This document shows positions 37,572 to 49,536 of a stretch of DNA of 64,000 nucleotides, piece after piece. The position numbers and the translations under genes are program-made. Within the stretch, counting starts at the first letter, position 1; every line of letters begins with the position of its first letter. The notes under the pieces were generated by a model. That model saw only the letters and a program-made list of their open reading frames with translations, was not told where the DNA came from and searched no databases. The stretch is from Phlyctochytrium arcticum (taxonomy: Eukaryota > Chytridiomycota > Chytridiomycetes > Chytridiales > Chytridiaceae): contig JAHLKI010000018.1 in the NCBI GenBank assembly GCA_025602905.1, positions 372,001-436,000 on the forward strand. The letters run 5' to 3'.

Positions 37572-38170
37572 ATGTTATTTCGCCTTACTACCTTTGGCAG
37601 TGCGCCATTCGGCGGACTTTCACGGAGATCGTTCGATCATTTGTTCTCACACCAAGCGATACATGACTTGACCTTACGAGCTTCGCAAGCACCTGCGCTG
37701 AGGCTACTGAATGGACAGCGACCGTACGCATCAGGCGCAATGATGTCCGACAATGACCCAATTGTTCTAGAAACAGAAAAAGAGCGACTTTTGAAAGGTT
37801 TGCAGTTGCAAAACATTGGACAACAGTCTTTCAACTAAAAGCTTGCCGCGCTAGGACGAGTTGTGACTACCATTCCTGATGCCCCTGGTTGGGATGAAAA
37901 ACTTGCGTCGTATGCAGAAGCAGTGGTACGTTTGCCCTTCATCTCCCACCCTTTATTGAATTCATCTCGGGTCAAACTCACATGTTGAACCGTTTGCAGG
38001 TGAAGGCTGAGCGGACGACCGTTGACACAACACACGTAGATAATCTGCAAGATGAGAGCGTCCAGATACTGCATAAAGAGAGAATGTCCTACGAAGATGA
38101 TTCAATCGACTTGCGGACTGACTTCAAGGCAAAGGACGCCCACCACCCCAAACCGCGCAGTCAGCATTGA
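37572..38170 (+). CDS. Small conserved fungal protein with mitochondrial-type N-terminus
   Basis: Exons 37572..37797, 37855..37925 and 38000..38170 (introns 57 and 74 nt) encode 155 residues. The N-terminus (MLFRLTTFGSAPFGGLSRRS...) is basic, hydroxylated and free of acidic residues, like a mitochondrial presequence. It leads to DNDPIVLETEKERLLKG, then after the splice VTTIPDAPGWDEKLAS and YAEAVVKAERTTVD. This DP-x-V-L-E-x-EK ... APGW-x-E-x-LAS-x-x-EA-x-VKA pattern resembles a small fungal protein family I recall without a known function; the resemblance was judged by eye. The C-terminus is charged (KERMSYEDDSIDLRTDF). Both splices restore exactly this pattern, which supports the model over the unspliced frame, which stops at 37838. 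Confidence 0.72.
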
Positions 38171-38472
38171 AGTCGCGTCAAAAAGCGCAGTAGAGTTCTG
38201 CTTCAGAAAAGGAGTTGCGAAAGCTGTAAATATTTTGTGCTGTATATTGTGGCGGCGGAAAGTAATGGCATATACATACACACAGCTATCCTACAGGAGC
38301 CGCCAGCACCAACTGATTGGATTGAGAACCCTCCCGTCTAGGTCATCTACCGAGGTAGACCCAGCGTAAACTGACTCGGAAAAAGCTTTGATCTAGCTAC
38401 TAGACACATTATTGCAATACATAACGGTTGGTAGAACCGGATAATGCATCCACCACTACGCGAGAAATCCTA

Positions 38473-38844
38473 CTAGGCCGGTGTCCGAATCTCTTGGTGG
38501 TTGTGAACCTGAATCTTGCCGTCGGGAGCGAATAACCGGGTGGATTCCCAAGTCGGAGGATCTTCGGATACTATGTACAATACATTGATCAGCTTTAAAC
38601 AGAAAGAGAAGGGGTAATGGCAAACATTCACGAGCCTTACCTGCAATCGCAGTAGCATAATAGCTGAACTGGAAGCTTGCCCATTCATCACTGGCTCAGA
38701 GCAGCGAGTTGCACCATCGGGAGGACGTGGACCCATGCACCACCAAATCGTCATTTTCAGATATACTGGTGAACGAGGCGCAGGTCTAAAAAAGCAGGGG
38801 GACGTTGAGGAGACATGCCTTTTATAGACGGAGCGTGGGAACAT
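38473..38844 (-). CDS. Tentative small gene, about 53-83 residues, function unknown
   Basis: The unspliced frame is 123 codons, but a spliced model reads better: exons 38844..38741, 38690..38641 and 38570..38473 (introns 50 and 70 nt, GTGCAT...CCAG and GTAAGG...ATAG) give 83 residues containing VYLKMTIWCDEWASFQFSYY and ATAIAVSEDPPTWESTRLF, ending KIQVHNHQEIRTPA. A TATAAAAG element (38819..38826) lies inside the first codons, so translation may instead start at ATG 38754 (53 residues), or an upstream exon may splice at the T-rich acceptor near 38790 (an open frame with an ATG at 39159 is a candidate). No family is recognised. Confidence 0.4.
   Translation of the reverse strand: MFPRSVYKRHVSSTSPCFFRPAPRSPVYLKMTIWWCMGPRPPDGATRCSEPVMNGQASSSAIMLLRLQVRLVNVCHYPFSFCLKLINVLYIVSEDPPTWESTRLFAPDGKIQVHNHQEIRTPA
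38819..38826 (-). promoter_or_regulatory. Possible TATA box
   Basis: Minus-strand TATAAAAG. If used, transcription would start near 38790 and the first ATG would be the one at 38754, which favours the shortest protein of the tentative gene at 38473..38844. Confidence 0.35.
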
Positions 38845-39884
38845 TTGCCACCTTGTTTATCGATAACAAACGCGCGTCGTTTATCTATGCCACTCTTTTT
38901 CACCGCCACACTATGTACATGCGTTGCTTTTCGTTATAAAGATATTAACATTCACTGGTCTGTACCATTTCAAACTGACTGCATCAATGCACTCGCATGT
39001 AAATTTTGACAAAATTAGTTTTGGTTGTCCTTGTCCAATTAGAGACTTGTCAAATCGGGGGGTTTCCGTCGCCTCTTCCCAGTAATCGGCAAGGGCCCCT
39101 GTATGATTGTAAGATTGAGGCTCCTCAAGTATCAAAACTGTATTGGCGATCGAAATCATAGTGTATCTTCAGATTTGTACAAGGCAACGTTGGGAAGGTG
39201 CTAACTCGGTGAACATTGGCTCTATCAGGTATTTGCGAGTTGCGCGGGTTTGACAGTAGCAAAAGGCTTATGGTGAACATCTAACAGGAAGGACAGTTAG
39301 TCTTGGTGCCAATTGCTGCCAACCCAGCAATCAATCTTGGTAGGCACTACTGGCAGTGTTGCTTGGGATTTAGCTTTGGCATTGCCAGAATTTGCTGCGG
39401 ATTTCACCCCCGGTTGTTTCGTCACGTTTTGTGTGGAGCGCTGACGGCAAACGCCAAACCTCCTTTCGGCGGACATTCCAATCACCGGCCTTTGACGTCC
39501 TGGACCTACTGGCTTCGACTCCATCTCCGGCATCCGGGCAGCTGTGAAAGACGGTCATACTAGTGCTGCTTATTCCGCAGTTTACATAACGGCCCACGCC
39601 CGCCCTGCTTGCGGAGTGGTAACTTCCTGTCTCTGGCCGCAACCCCCGTTTTTTCAGACCAAGGGCAGGTTTTTTAGAAGGACATAGCGCTGATACAGTT
39701 GGGGAAAGGCTAGAAGCCAAGGGCGCTAGGACTACACGGCACAAGGGGCAACGAAGGGACCGTCTGCGCATCACTGCAGCTTTTCTGGACAGTTTCTCTC
39801 CTCGCGAGTCTTCTCGCAGGCGTGTGCAAAGTTTCCTTTTGAACTTTGTATGCACCCCAGCCGTTGTCTTTTTACAAAAACGGA
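38845..39884. other. Intergenic region upstream of CDC4
   Basis: 1.0 kb. It includes an 82-codon minus frame (39159..38911, ATG start) that may be a 5' exon of the tentative small gene, and the CDC4 leader. Frames at 39303..39563 (plus) and 39370..39948 (minus) lack any domain. Confidence 0.35.
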
Positions 39885-42800
39885 ATGCTGCCATCCCCCA
39901 CCTCGCACAGGAATCGAGGACCCGCTTTGACTCGGTCACCTTTGCCAACTTTAGCTACTATTGCACCCCATTCCACTGCGCCTGCATCGACTACCGGCAA
40001 TCCCACTTCTGGTGTACATAGTAATTCTGCAACAAGCGCTGCCGATAACGTTTTTCATTCTGACAGTCGTCCCGGTGCCTCCGGATCTGGTTCAGGTGAG
40101 ATTTATTCGAATTTCTGCCATTTTCCAGGCATTTAGCTGACATCTGCGTGGTTCTCCAGCTTCCTCTTCGACCTCTCGAGTCATCCGCAAACCAGGATCA
40201 CAATTTGCACTTGCTGCTCAGCAAGTAATTACTACAGTTGTAACTACTACCACAACACGCACCACTGATTTCCCCCCTGTTTTTATCCCTCAACCACCTG
40301 CTCCTCACCCGCTCGATCCTGAGATATATCCTCTTTCAAAAATTGAGACTCCCCCCGCTCTCAAGCGATTCTGCTTTGACCACAACGGAATCCCAACCAA
40401 TTTTCGTGAAATTGAAGGTTCAAAACTATTAGAAAAAAGACTCACGGTGAGTGAGAGTAGTTCATCGCCTCATCAAATTTTAAATGCCTAATATCTTTTT
40501 TTTTGCCGCAGAAACCATCTGGTGCCGCTACAACTGTAACATCGACCGTTTCTCGACAGTTGCTGCACGGCGCTGCCGCATCGACCCCGTCCCCCGTTTC
40601 CGGTGTGAACAGTAATCTCATTGATTCTGAATTAGAGGATTTGGTCTTACCACCTCCCCGAACGAGCCGAAAGCGCCCAATATCCCCTGAGGGGTACCCT
40701 GCAATGACAGCCACAGAAGTGGAGCAAGGCAGCATTGTATCACAACCCTTCGCTACCCCTACTGAGAGTCGAGTTCGCGCGAACAAAAGGCGAGGCCCTT
40801 TAGGCGTTTCAGCGGCATTGCAGGCTGAAATGTCTGGTTCTGGAGCACAAAGTGACCGCCGAATACCTAATGTTAACAAGCCCTTTATTGCTGGAGGCTC
40901 GATTTCCATCCCCCTTACTCCATTTCCCGAAGCCAATGGAGTTGAAATACCCGGAGCTAGTCAGAGCAATGATCCTGATCCTAATGAGAGTGTAACTCCC
41001 AACCTCCCCAGTCCGACCATGTCACCAACCATCCACGCAGCACATCCTAGTCACGCACTTAATGATGGCAATCGTCACAATCGTGTATCGAACGCCCTTA
41101 CTACACTGGCATCACACGGTCTTGATCCAGGATTTTCGTCTATGACATTTACCGAGGAATCCCAATTACCAGCCGAGTTGGCAGATCTGCCTTCCCTAGG
41201 CGACATCCCCTACATTTTACAAACGTTTGACACGCTTCCAGCGCAGCTCAAGTCGTATCTTTTACTTCAATTGCTGCGAAGATGCCCTTTTCCAACTCTT
41301 CAGTTTGTCTCGTCGCTAATTTTGCCCAGCCTCAAGCGCGATTTTATTGGACTTTTACCTGTTGAGCTCAGCTATCAAGTGATGCAATACCTTGATCTGC
41401 GATCTCTTGGTCGATGCGCATCTGTCAGCAAGGCCTGGAAAAGGGTGGTGGACGGAGATGGTGCAGAGGTGGCGGTATGGAAGAGACGCTTGACAGGGGA
41501 AGGCTGGTATGATGAGGAGGAAGTTCGAATTGAAGCAAATTTGGATAATGTTATGGAGGAAGCTAGCACATCAGATCCGATGGACGAAAGTGATACCGAT
41601 TTCGTACGGGCAAAGCGGACCACGAAAGCTTCGCGCACTAGGGTGACTAGCCGTTCTGATTGGCCTGAAGATTGGGAGGCGTGGAACCTAGCGACATCCT
41701 CACGGCAGAAAGGTAGTACAGACGACTCTCTTGAAAATCATCAGCTTCCGCCACAGACCTACAAGACTCTTTATCGCCGACACCACTTGATTCGCCAAAA
41801 CTGGTTCCATGGCCGATACAAACATATATCCTTCCCAGGCCACGCGTTCAATGTTGTGACCGCTCTTCAGTTTGATGCTGAGAAAATCGTATCTGGGTCA
41901 GATGACCAAACTATTCACATCTACGACACCGCTTCTGGGGAATTACGAAAACGATTGAGAGGACACGAGGGCGGAGTTTGGGCATTGCAATACTGGAATG
42001 ACGTGCTCGTCTCAGGATCTACCGATCGCACTGTGCGCGTATGGGATATGGAAACTGGACGCTGCACGCAACTGTTTGAGGGCCACACATCAACTGTCCG
42101 GTGTCTTAGTATTATCATTCCGTGGCGAAATCCCGAGACCGGACGGATGGAGCCAGAAGTCCCTCTTATTGTTACGGGCTCTAGGGATGCCACACTCCGT
42201 GTCTGGCGTCTTCCGCATCCAAAGAGAGACAGGCCGTACCTTCCCACTACCAGTGGAGCTTCATCTCCCGCCCCGGGCGAGGCAAACCCGAATCCCTTTT
42301 TCAAGTACGTTCTGAAAGGCCACAGTGACTCAGTGCGCGCCATTGCCGGTTTCGCAAACGTACTCGTTAGTGGCAGTTACGACTGTCACGTGCGCATTTG
42401 GAACTTGTCCACTGGATCTTGCGACCACATCTGCCGAGGCCACCGGGAGAAGGTGTACAGTGTCGGGTACAGCCATGAGCTCAGAAGAGCCGTAAGTGGG
42501 AGCATGGATGCGACTGTTCGAGTCTGGTGCACGCGCACAGGTCAAGCAATGTTCACTTTAGAAGGTGAGTTGAGTCTGTCCCAGATATTCGGTATTTTCA
42601 CATCGCTAAACGTACCATATCTTTATTTAGGACATTCATCACTAGTTGGACTACTCGAGCTCTCTCCACAATATCTGGTTTCCGCCGCTGCGGATGCCAC
42701 CTTGCGGATCTGGTCGCCCACTACTGGGCAGTGCCTTGCGAATTTAACCGGTCATTCTGCAGCGATTACTTGCTTCCACCATGACCCAAAATTCAATCGT

Positions 42801-43490
42801 ATCGTTTCTGGCTCGGATGGCGGCGTTAAAGTCTGGGAGTTGAGCTCCACCGACTATGGCTCGGGCCAGCCCCCTCCAGGGGCCCCGTTTACTCCTTCAT
42901 TGGCCTTTACACAAGGTCCAAACGGAGCACAACCTGTTCATGGACGATTTATCCGCGATTTGGTGGGAAATGTACAAGGAGTTTGGCGCGTGCGAATGGA
43001 TGAGCAAAGACTGGTATGCGCCGTTCAGCGCGAACAAGGACGCACATGGTTTGAAGTATTGGACTTTACGGAGGGATTGGACATTGGAACAAAGGTGGAA
43101 GGGCCTGGCGACAGATTTGCTCCGGCCGATACAAGCGAGGAAGATGAAGAGGAGGAAGAAGATGGTAATGACTATGCAGAAGAGGATGGCAATCCTGTGG
43201 ATGGTGAGCCAGATGCGGAGGGAGACGACGCTGATATGCATAGTCAAATCGGGGACGATGGCGACAACTCTCACGCTCATCAGCATGTGGCGACACCTAC
43301 TCAACAAGATACCACGGCATCTCCTACCGAGCCAACTTCCGATTTGCACGGACAAGGTCCGCTACAGTCTTCGTCGGTCCACCCGACCTCGAACACTGCT
43401 CTTGAGTCGTCCTCTGCTTCTCTTGCCCTACCCCTCACATCATCCCTCCAACCCGCCCGATCAGTCTCGCGAAACCCGGCTTTCCTCTAA
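39885..43490 (+). CDS. CDC4: Cdc4, F-box/WD40 substrate receptor of SCF ubiquitin ligase
   Basis: Exons 39885..40095, 40160..40446, 40512..42564 and 42631..43490 (introns 64, 65, 66 nt) give 1136 residues. Cdc4 binds doubly phosphorylated degrons of cell-cycle inhibitors and cyclins and delivers them to SCF in the nucleus. Evidence: the fungal Cdc4 N-terminal block VITTVVTTTTTRTTDFPPVF followed by LKRFCFDHNGIPTNFREIE; an F-box at ~440-490 (LLPVELSYQVMQYLDLRSL, then CASVSKAWKRVV); and eight WD repeats from ~608 (GHAFNVVTALQFD..SGSDDQTIHIYD; LVSGSTDRTVRVWDMETG; IVTGSRDATLRVWRL; LVSGSYDCHVRIWNLSTG; AVSGSMDATVRVWCTRTG). The last intron splits a repeat (LEG|HSSL) and is a stop-free multiple of three. 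The C-terminus is acidic (SEEDEEEEEDGND) and disordered. Confidence 0.92.
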
Positions 43491-43866
43491 GCCCATCAAA
43501 GTGGCGTTGCTGTTTCAAGTATAGTTTGGTCGATTCCATATTTGCGGTTCATGTGTTTCCAATTACCCCCAGACGACTACATTGCAGCCCATCAGGAAAA
43601 TCAGCCCAAAATTGAAAGGGGCCGCACGCTGACCGCAATCAGCGGTGCTATTCCCTTGCGGTATTTTCTTTGTAACCCTATTCTTTGATGATGCCGGGTT
43701 AGTGTTACATCGTCTTTGTTTCTTCATTGGTAATTCGGTGTGGGCAGGCAGTGTACTTTGTGCGTGTACCATTACTATATTTTAATATTATGTATGAGCG
43801 TGAAGAGCAGCCTTCATCAAGCTAGAGTAAACTACAAGTATTCACAAGTGTCTAATTTTAAGGTAT
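43491..43866. other. Convergent 3' flank between CDC4 and the CSC1-like gene
   Basis: 376 bp between two converging stops; AT-rich stretch (ttttaatattatg) near 43780 suggests a 3' end. No gene seen. Confidence 0.45.
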
Positions 43867-46800
43867 TTAGCGCTGACGACCCCTAGAAGATGACGACCGA
43901 GGTGGAGGGGGTGGTGCTCGTTCATAGGGCAAACCAGCGGGCGATGACATCGGTGAAAGTTCATATGACTGGTTGCTGAGCGACGGGGAGTTGTGAGGGT
44001 ACGCTTGGTATTGCGAAGATTGATTGACTAGGGGTCGTGAGGATTGAAGAGGGGGCGCTTGATTATGTGATACACCAGCAGTATACGGTGCAGTCCCGTA
44101 CGCGTTGCGCGCATCGTTCCGCGCAGCATGATAATACGCTCCCGATCCAAACACGTATGGATCGTCATCCTCCTCCCTCTCAGCCCAAGAGGTGTCTTGC
44201 GCTGCAATCAGGACGGGAACCGCGACCCCCGCCTCATGAGCCAACGCTTCCAACTCTGGTGGTGCTTCACCGTCGAGCAACGGTTGGTGAACCGGGTGCC
44301 GTGAGTAGTAGCTGACGGCTCGAGAGTGTGACCTGTCCAATGTCGCATCACCCGTTTGACGTGTAGGCCGACGCGATAGCGAAAGATTTGAAGTGGGGAG
44401 GTCTGACTTGTGATGATAGGTGGGGCGGAGGGGCATTTCAGTCAGAGATCGGCCGTCGGCATCCTCAGAATGAAGGGTTTCCACCGAGTGCTGGGAAAAT
44501 TGTGTGGTTGGCGCCGCAGGACGATGTCCAGTCATTGAAGGAGGCGGCGAATTTGTTGTCTGTTTGCGGTCTCTGCCGATTCCCTTGCGCTTAATCATGT
44601 AATCTTGCAGATTTGCGTACCGAGGCTCATAGCAAGAATGAAGCACATCCCTCGCTTCCTTTGCTACCCAGACTCGCATCAGCGGCTTGACCAGCGACGG
44701 ATTATATACGCGGTTCTCCAACTCTTCGTCATCCTCCAGGCCATCGGATGGCTTGTTTGGACCAAAATTGTCCACTTCCAGATCCGCCTCAGTGACAAAC
44801 TTGCCCTTGGGTGCCAGCCATCGTTGGCACCCCCACCAAAACACCACGCCGAGAACCAATGCCACAAACACCATTGTTGTTTGGCCCTTGCCCCCGCCCT
44901 CACTTGCAATTCCATCTTCGTCTCGATTGGTCATTACAATGATGGCGCCAAGAGTCAGAATGTGAAAGGCCAATATACAAATACAAATCATCGTAAAAAC
45001 TTTGGGCCACCAAGACCCTCCAGTTTCCATGCGCGTTTCGTACACGTACATCAGTTGGTACTTGTAAACGAGATGGACCAGGAAAAATAACAGTGCTGCG
45101 ACGGGAACAACGAGGGGTGCCGTGATAGAATAGCAGATGCCCAAGAGAAATTGGGTGAGTAGGAAGGCGTAGACATAGCCATACGGAAAGGTTGGAGGCT
45201 GATTAAAGGTGAAGTGTTTCCTTGGTGTGTCGGCAAAAAGCTTACGTCGAATAAATCCCATCACTAAAGGCACACCTTGAATAAGTTCAATTGACGTAGT
45301 AGTCATTCCAGTGGAAATCATTGCAATGAAAAAGGAGGACTTGTCCACGAATGTTGCTGCCACAGGGCGAAGGATTGAAGCGGATGTTTCGCCCAAATCT
45401 GTCGATGTGAAAATTGATCCGATTGTTGTGGCGCCCAGACTGACCAAAAAGATACTAGTATACTGGTAGAGAAGAAATGCGAAAACCTTGTGCATCACGC
45501 TTTTTTGCACACCAACTTCGGAGACAACGCCCTGAAATCGCGCGAGATAACGGAACCCAATGGGTGGCAATGTCTGAACGACGGCAAGAAGCGTGGGGGC
45601 GATTACAGACGTGAGTATGACTGTTGTGGCCTTTCTTTGCTGGATCCATGCAGCGAGATCAGGAACATATTGCTGAATCGTGTTGAGAGATGTCAAAGCC
45701 GAGACAAACGTGACCACGAAAAACCATACGATTGTCACTCCGATCACAATTGCTATGGCTAGTAATCGCCGTGTGTGTCGTACAGCAGTACTAGTACCCA
45801 GATTTTCCCATATGATATTGTCGAAGTCGGGAGATAGTTTGATAGATGGAGGAGCTATTGATCCACTTCTCACGATGATGGCCGCGGAACTACGAAGCTT
45901 TGACGCTGCCGAGTGGGCTGCCGTAATACTATTAAACGACACAAACGCACTCGCGTTCGGAGGGAAATGTTCGTCTCCTTTCGAGCGAAATTCGTAAATC
46001 TCTTCTTCAAGTTGGTGAAGTTGCTTGCCACAATGTGATATGCTGTCTACACTTTCACCGCCACAGCAGATCAATTTTTTGTTGATGCGATGAGTGGGTC
46101 GTTTTGAGGCAGGACGATACGGGTCTTTCAAATCTGTGATGAGTCAAGTTAGCCTGGTCTACATTCGCAAAGTGATCAAACATAGAACCTACATGTAGCA
46201 AGTGCGTCCTCTATTTGAAGTGTTTCTTTCTCATGTTCCTTGACCAACTTTGGCAGATCTTTGACATCCCTGCCCATAACCACTTGCCGGATGGGGTGTT
46301 TCAATCCCAGCGACGAGATGAATTCGCTCACAGCTTGAGGGTTCTGTATCGACTCATTCAAGTTTGTCAAAAGTAGCGTGCGATTGTGATATCCTTCTTT
46401 AAACTCCTGGCTCAAGAAATACTGCCGCCTGAAGTTGATCCAATCTTGCCACAAGCGGAAAAGAAGGTCTATGGATGACGGATGTAGTTCAGTACTTCGA
46501 CGATGACAGGCAGTGCAACGGACAACTTACAGTATGCATAAATGCTAAAGACATAAACCAAACTTGCATGCAACCAAAACCAGGATGACTTTGCACGCAC
46601 ATTTGACATGGTCAACGCGCTCAGTTCAGGGGATAACGTTCGGGTACTGTTTCCCCTTTGATTCGGGGCTTGGTCGCCCGTGGAGGATATCGGATCAATT
46701 CTGGGCGCAAAGTAATGAAAGATGCACAATGGAATCCCCAAAATGCATATCCCAGCAAAGAAGTGGAAGCAGAATCGTAGGAACCGGAGGAACATCACAG

Positions 46801-47179
46801 CATCCAGTCCGATTTTGTCCATGAGCATGTTCTCATCTGTGAACAACGTTGGCCGAAGCCAAGCGGTGGGATACCACTTCAAAGGCTTTGGTCTCTTTCT
46901 GAAATGGCAGATGGCGATTAATCTCTGGTACCGTTCGCATATAACATCTGGTAACGCTTACTGTTCCGGAGCAAACTTTGTCCGCGGCTCATATACAATC
47001 TTGTTACGAGGGCGTAAAAATGAAAACCCAGCAATTAGACCTGAAAAACAAGTATCAATATCGTTTTCCGTTCAACTTATACAGCTCCAAGAGTACTACG
47101 AACCCAAAGATATTGCGGCTTGCAACCCAAAGGCAACGGAGACTCCCGCCAGATCTGTCGGGTCGCCAGTAGTTGACAT
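43867..47179 (-). CDS. CSC1/OSCA/TMEM63-family stress-gated cation channel
   Basis: Exons 47179..47104, 47040..46962, 46898..46531, 46468..46193 and 46133..43867 (introns 63, 63, 62, 59 nt) encode 1021 residues. OSCA/TMEM63 proteins are dimeric mechanosensitive, calcium-permeable channels with a TMEM16-like fold. Evidence: an N-terminal helix, then FSFLRPRNKIVYEPR and LDAVMFLRFLRFCFHFF; the RRM-like cytosolic domain (RTLLLTNLNESI..., HPIRQVVMGRDVKDLP); a Cys-containing loop (KKLICCGG); ASAFVSFNS; the conserved DIIWENL-type segment FDNIIWENLGTS; pore helices with FFIAMISTGMTTTSIELIQGVPL and PPTFPYGYVYAFLLTQF; and YETRMETGGSWWP. A ~250-residue Pro/Ser-rich tail follows. All five exons join in phase. 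Likely plasma or internal membrane. Confidence 0.92.
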
Positions 47180-47709
47180 TGCTGAGTAAGTGCACCACGG
47201 GAGCTAAGTGCGACAGCTTCACTCTCTCTAGAGATGGATATATATATAGGGCGATTTGGTCTTCTCTGCTGCACTTCAAATTCGTTTTTTGCGTTGAATC
47301 CTGAAGTGTTGCTGGTGCCAACTTGCCTGCTGCGCCAATTCGCCGTTCACCGCTGCGGCAAAGGGAGAAGGGTGCGGCGGAGCAAAATCTGAAGAGGTTG
47401 AGTTTCCTGGGAATTTCAAAGAACAACGTAACAGGATGGTGGTTAGAAGACTGTGATACATGTAAGTTAGGAGACTGTAAGGTAAATGTAAATGCAATGG
47501 ACTATGATGACTGAATGGATAATTTCTTTTAAAAAAGACATTATGCTGTCTACGCTGATTATGTCTTCAATGACAAGACTATGAATGTGGGTAAATACAT
47601 ATGTGCGAGAACTATGGACAATCAAAAGACAAAAGGGTAGAATGTGAACTTTGACTTTTCAAAACTATGTTACAAGGACTAAATGCGAAACAGAGTAATG
47701 TGACAAGAA
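47180..47709. other. Gap between homeodomain gene 3' end and CSC1-like gene start
   Basis: 530 bp holding the CSC1-like promoter (minus-strand TATATATATCC near 47235) and the AT-rich 3' flank of the homeodomain gene. No gene seen. Confidence 0.4.
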
Positions 47710-49536
47710 TCAGTTGGTGTACGAGGGGGTCCGGTGCTGAAGAGTGGGGTTGGCTCCCATCGCGTATTGGGGTGATGAATCAGAAGTCCAGGAATAGTCG
47801 CTGCTGTACATTGCTGATGACGGTGCCAACGAATTCGATGCATTTGACGACGAGTGATTGTTAATTCGGTCGGCGCTTCGCAAGATGGCCGTGCGAAGGG
47901 ATGGGCAACGCTGAGAGATGGCGATAAGTTGAGAGTTGAGAACGGAAGCCGATCCGGAGAGGATGTGGGAAAACGTAGAGCTGGCGGCACCACCTTCAGT
48001 GAAATCACTGCATCGGACCCACTGGCCGTCTTGTTTGATGGAACTTGTGTTGCTGAGGTCGACGCCGGTGTAGCATCCCATGGGGTCGATGGCAGGAACT
48101 CCGTTGTGCATAAATATTTCAAAGGTTGGTGATTCCATGATGTCCATGTGCAGCTGCGCATCCAGGCCGGTTTGACTCACGGGTGACAGCTCCAGGCCGT
48201 GCACCGCCGTGGCGGGGATAGACAAACGAACATGCGTACAAGGAAGATCCAGCACCGTGATCCGAATGTTCTGAGACGCGAGGTCAAATTCGGCACTAAC
48301 GGACGCTTGTGGAGGCATTGATATGCGGTGCCAGGTACCGATCGTGACTGCGTGAATCGATAAGGGAAGCGAGTCGGAGTTCATGTTGAAGGACGCTGAC
48401 GGGAAAGTACCATCAGCTTGAGGGATAGAGAAATGTGCGACTGGAGGTGATGGATATCGTGGAGCGTGAACGTCGGCCCGCGAGTTTTCCGGGATGGTGC
48501 CATGGGGTAAGTTGGAGAGCGAGGAAGGTGATGATGCTGGAGATACCAAGTATGTACCCTGGCGCTGCTGCTGATTTTGCTGAATATCATTGGGGTGACG
48601 GAACTTGGTATTAGCGGAGTTGCTGACAGAGTTGTTGTAAGGGAGTGGAGCTGACATTCGGCGTGGGTTGGTGATGCTGTCCATAGCGTTAAAGGATGAG
48701 TGGTCGGCAGCAGTGGCGAAACCAGCCGAGCCAGCGGCTGATGTGAAGTTGTTGTAAGGGGCTTGAAGACTGTCGAAGCGTGGAGGAGGAAGCGTTTGCA
48801 GGGATTGACGGCGATATTTGACACCATTGGGCTCAGGCGATTCAGTTCCATCAGAGCGCAACCCTTCTTGCTCAGCAAGGAAGGCTCGCGCAGCACTTGG
48901 TAACATTGAGCGCAACGCGTTCGATCCTGGTAGTAAAGCTGGCGAGCCACCAGACAGCGATGCTCGACGTGCACTTCCTACAGATTCTGAATCAGAAAGA
49001 CCCCCATCAGCAGCAGCCGCGGCCGCAACGGCCAAGTTCTTCAGTTCGCGCAGCAGTGATCGTTTTTCGCTCATCTTGTCCTTGGCACGACGATTTTGAA
49101 ACCAGACTTGGACAGATCGTTCCGTAATGTTCAAACGCTTGGCAAGGTCTGCGCGGAGCCGGCCGCGCGGAGATGTGGTGGTGTTCTTGTAAGTGGACTC
49201 GAGTACGGCAAGCTGCTCTGGGGTTGCCCGAGGACGGCGCCGAGGTTTACTTGTTGATGTTGCCCCTGATGCTGGCGTTGCATTGTTGTCACTATCGTGT
49301 GCATCCTCAGAGTACTCTTCACTTGGTGCTCGCTCTGAAGCCGCTTCGCTTGTTGACATCGCGTCAGAGGGATACTGAACAAATGAGCGAGATGATGACT
49401 CCTGAGCCATCATTGACATGATGTCGGTTTGTTGTGACTGTCGGTCGACCGGTGTCATGAAGAGCGGTATTGAGGTTGTAGTGGCGTTGAAAAAGGAAGA
49501 TTCCGGCGTGTCGAGGTGGTTCAGAAAGGCAGACAT
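47710..49536 (-). CDS. Homeodomain transcription factor (fungal Hoy1/Phx1-like)
   Basis: A single exon of 608 codons. A typical 60-residue homeodomain lies at ~98-157: RRRPRATPEQLAVLESTYKN, then RADLAKRLNITERSVQVWFQ and NRRAKDKM; Trp145 and Asn148 correspond to HD positions 48 and 51. The S/T-S-P in the loop after helix 1 is typical of fungal homeobox factors. A second conserved block follows at ~395-470 (HAVTIGTWHRISMPPQ..., ISMP, DLASQNIRITV), matching the C-terminal region of the Hoy1/Phx1-type fungal family. Before the homeodomain are acidic sequences (SEEYSEDAHDSDNN); an Ala run (AVAAAAAAD) follows it. The family regulates morphology and stationary-phase or nutrient responses in other fungi; the target here is unknown. 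Confidence 0.9.
   Translation of the reverse strand: MSAFLNHLDTPESSFFNATTTSIPLFMTPVDRQSQQTDIMSMMAQESSSRSFVQYPSDAMSTSEAASERAPSEEYSEDAHDSDNNATPASGATSTSKPRRRPRATPEQLAVLESTYKNTTTSPRGRLRADLAKRLNITERSVQVWFQNRRAKDKMSEKRSLLRELKNLAVAAAAAADGGLSDSESVGSARRASLSGGSPALLPGSNALRSMLPSAARAFLAEQEGLRSDGTESPEPNGVKYRRQSLQTLPPPRFDSLQAPYNNFTSAAGSAGFATAADHSSFNAMDSITNPRRMSAPLPYNNSVSNSANTKFRHPNDIQQNQQQRQGTYLVSPASSPSSLSNLPHGTIPENSRADVHAPRYPSPPVAHFSIPQADGTFPSASFNMNSDSLPLSIHAVTIGTWHRISMPPQASVSAEFDLASQNIRITVLDLPCTHVRLSIPATAVHGLELSPVSQTGLDAQLHMDIMESPTFEIFMHNGVPAIDPMGCYTGVDLSNTSSIKQDGQWVRCSDFTEGGAASSTFSHILSGSASVLNSQLIAISQRCPSLRTAILRSADRINNHSSSNASNSLAPSSAMYSSDYSWTSDSSPQYAMGANPTLQHRTPSYTN

Noticed and set aside
39370..39948. 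192-codon minus frame upstream of CDC4
   Set aside because: Overlaps the CDC4 first exon on the opposite strand; low-complexity Arg/Ser content and no splice partners.
40442..40936. 164-codon minus frame inside CDC4
   Set aside because: Antisense shadow of CDC4 exon 3.
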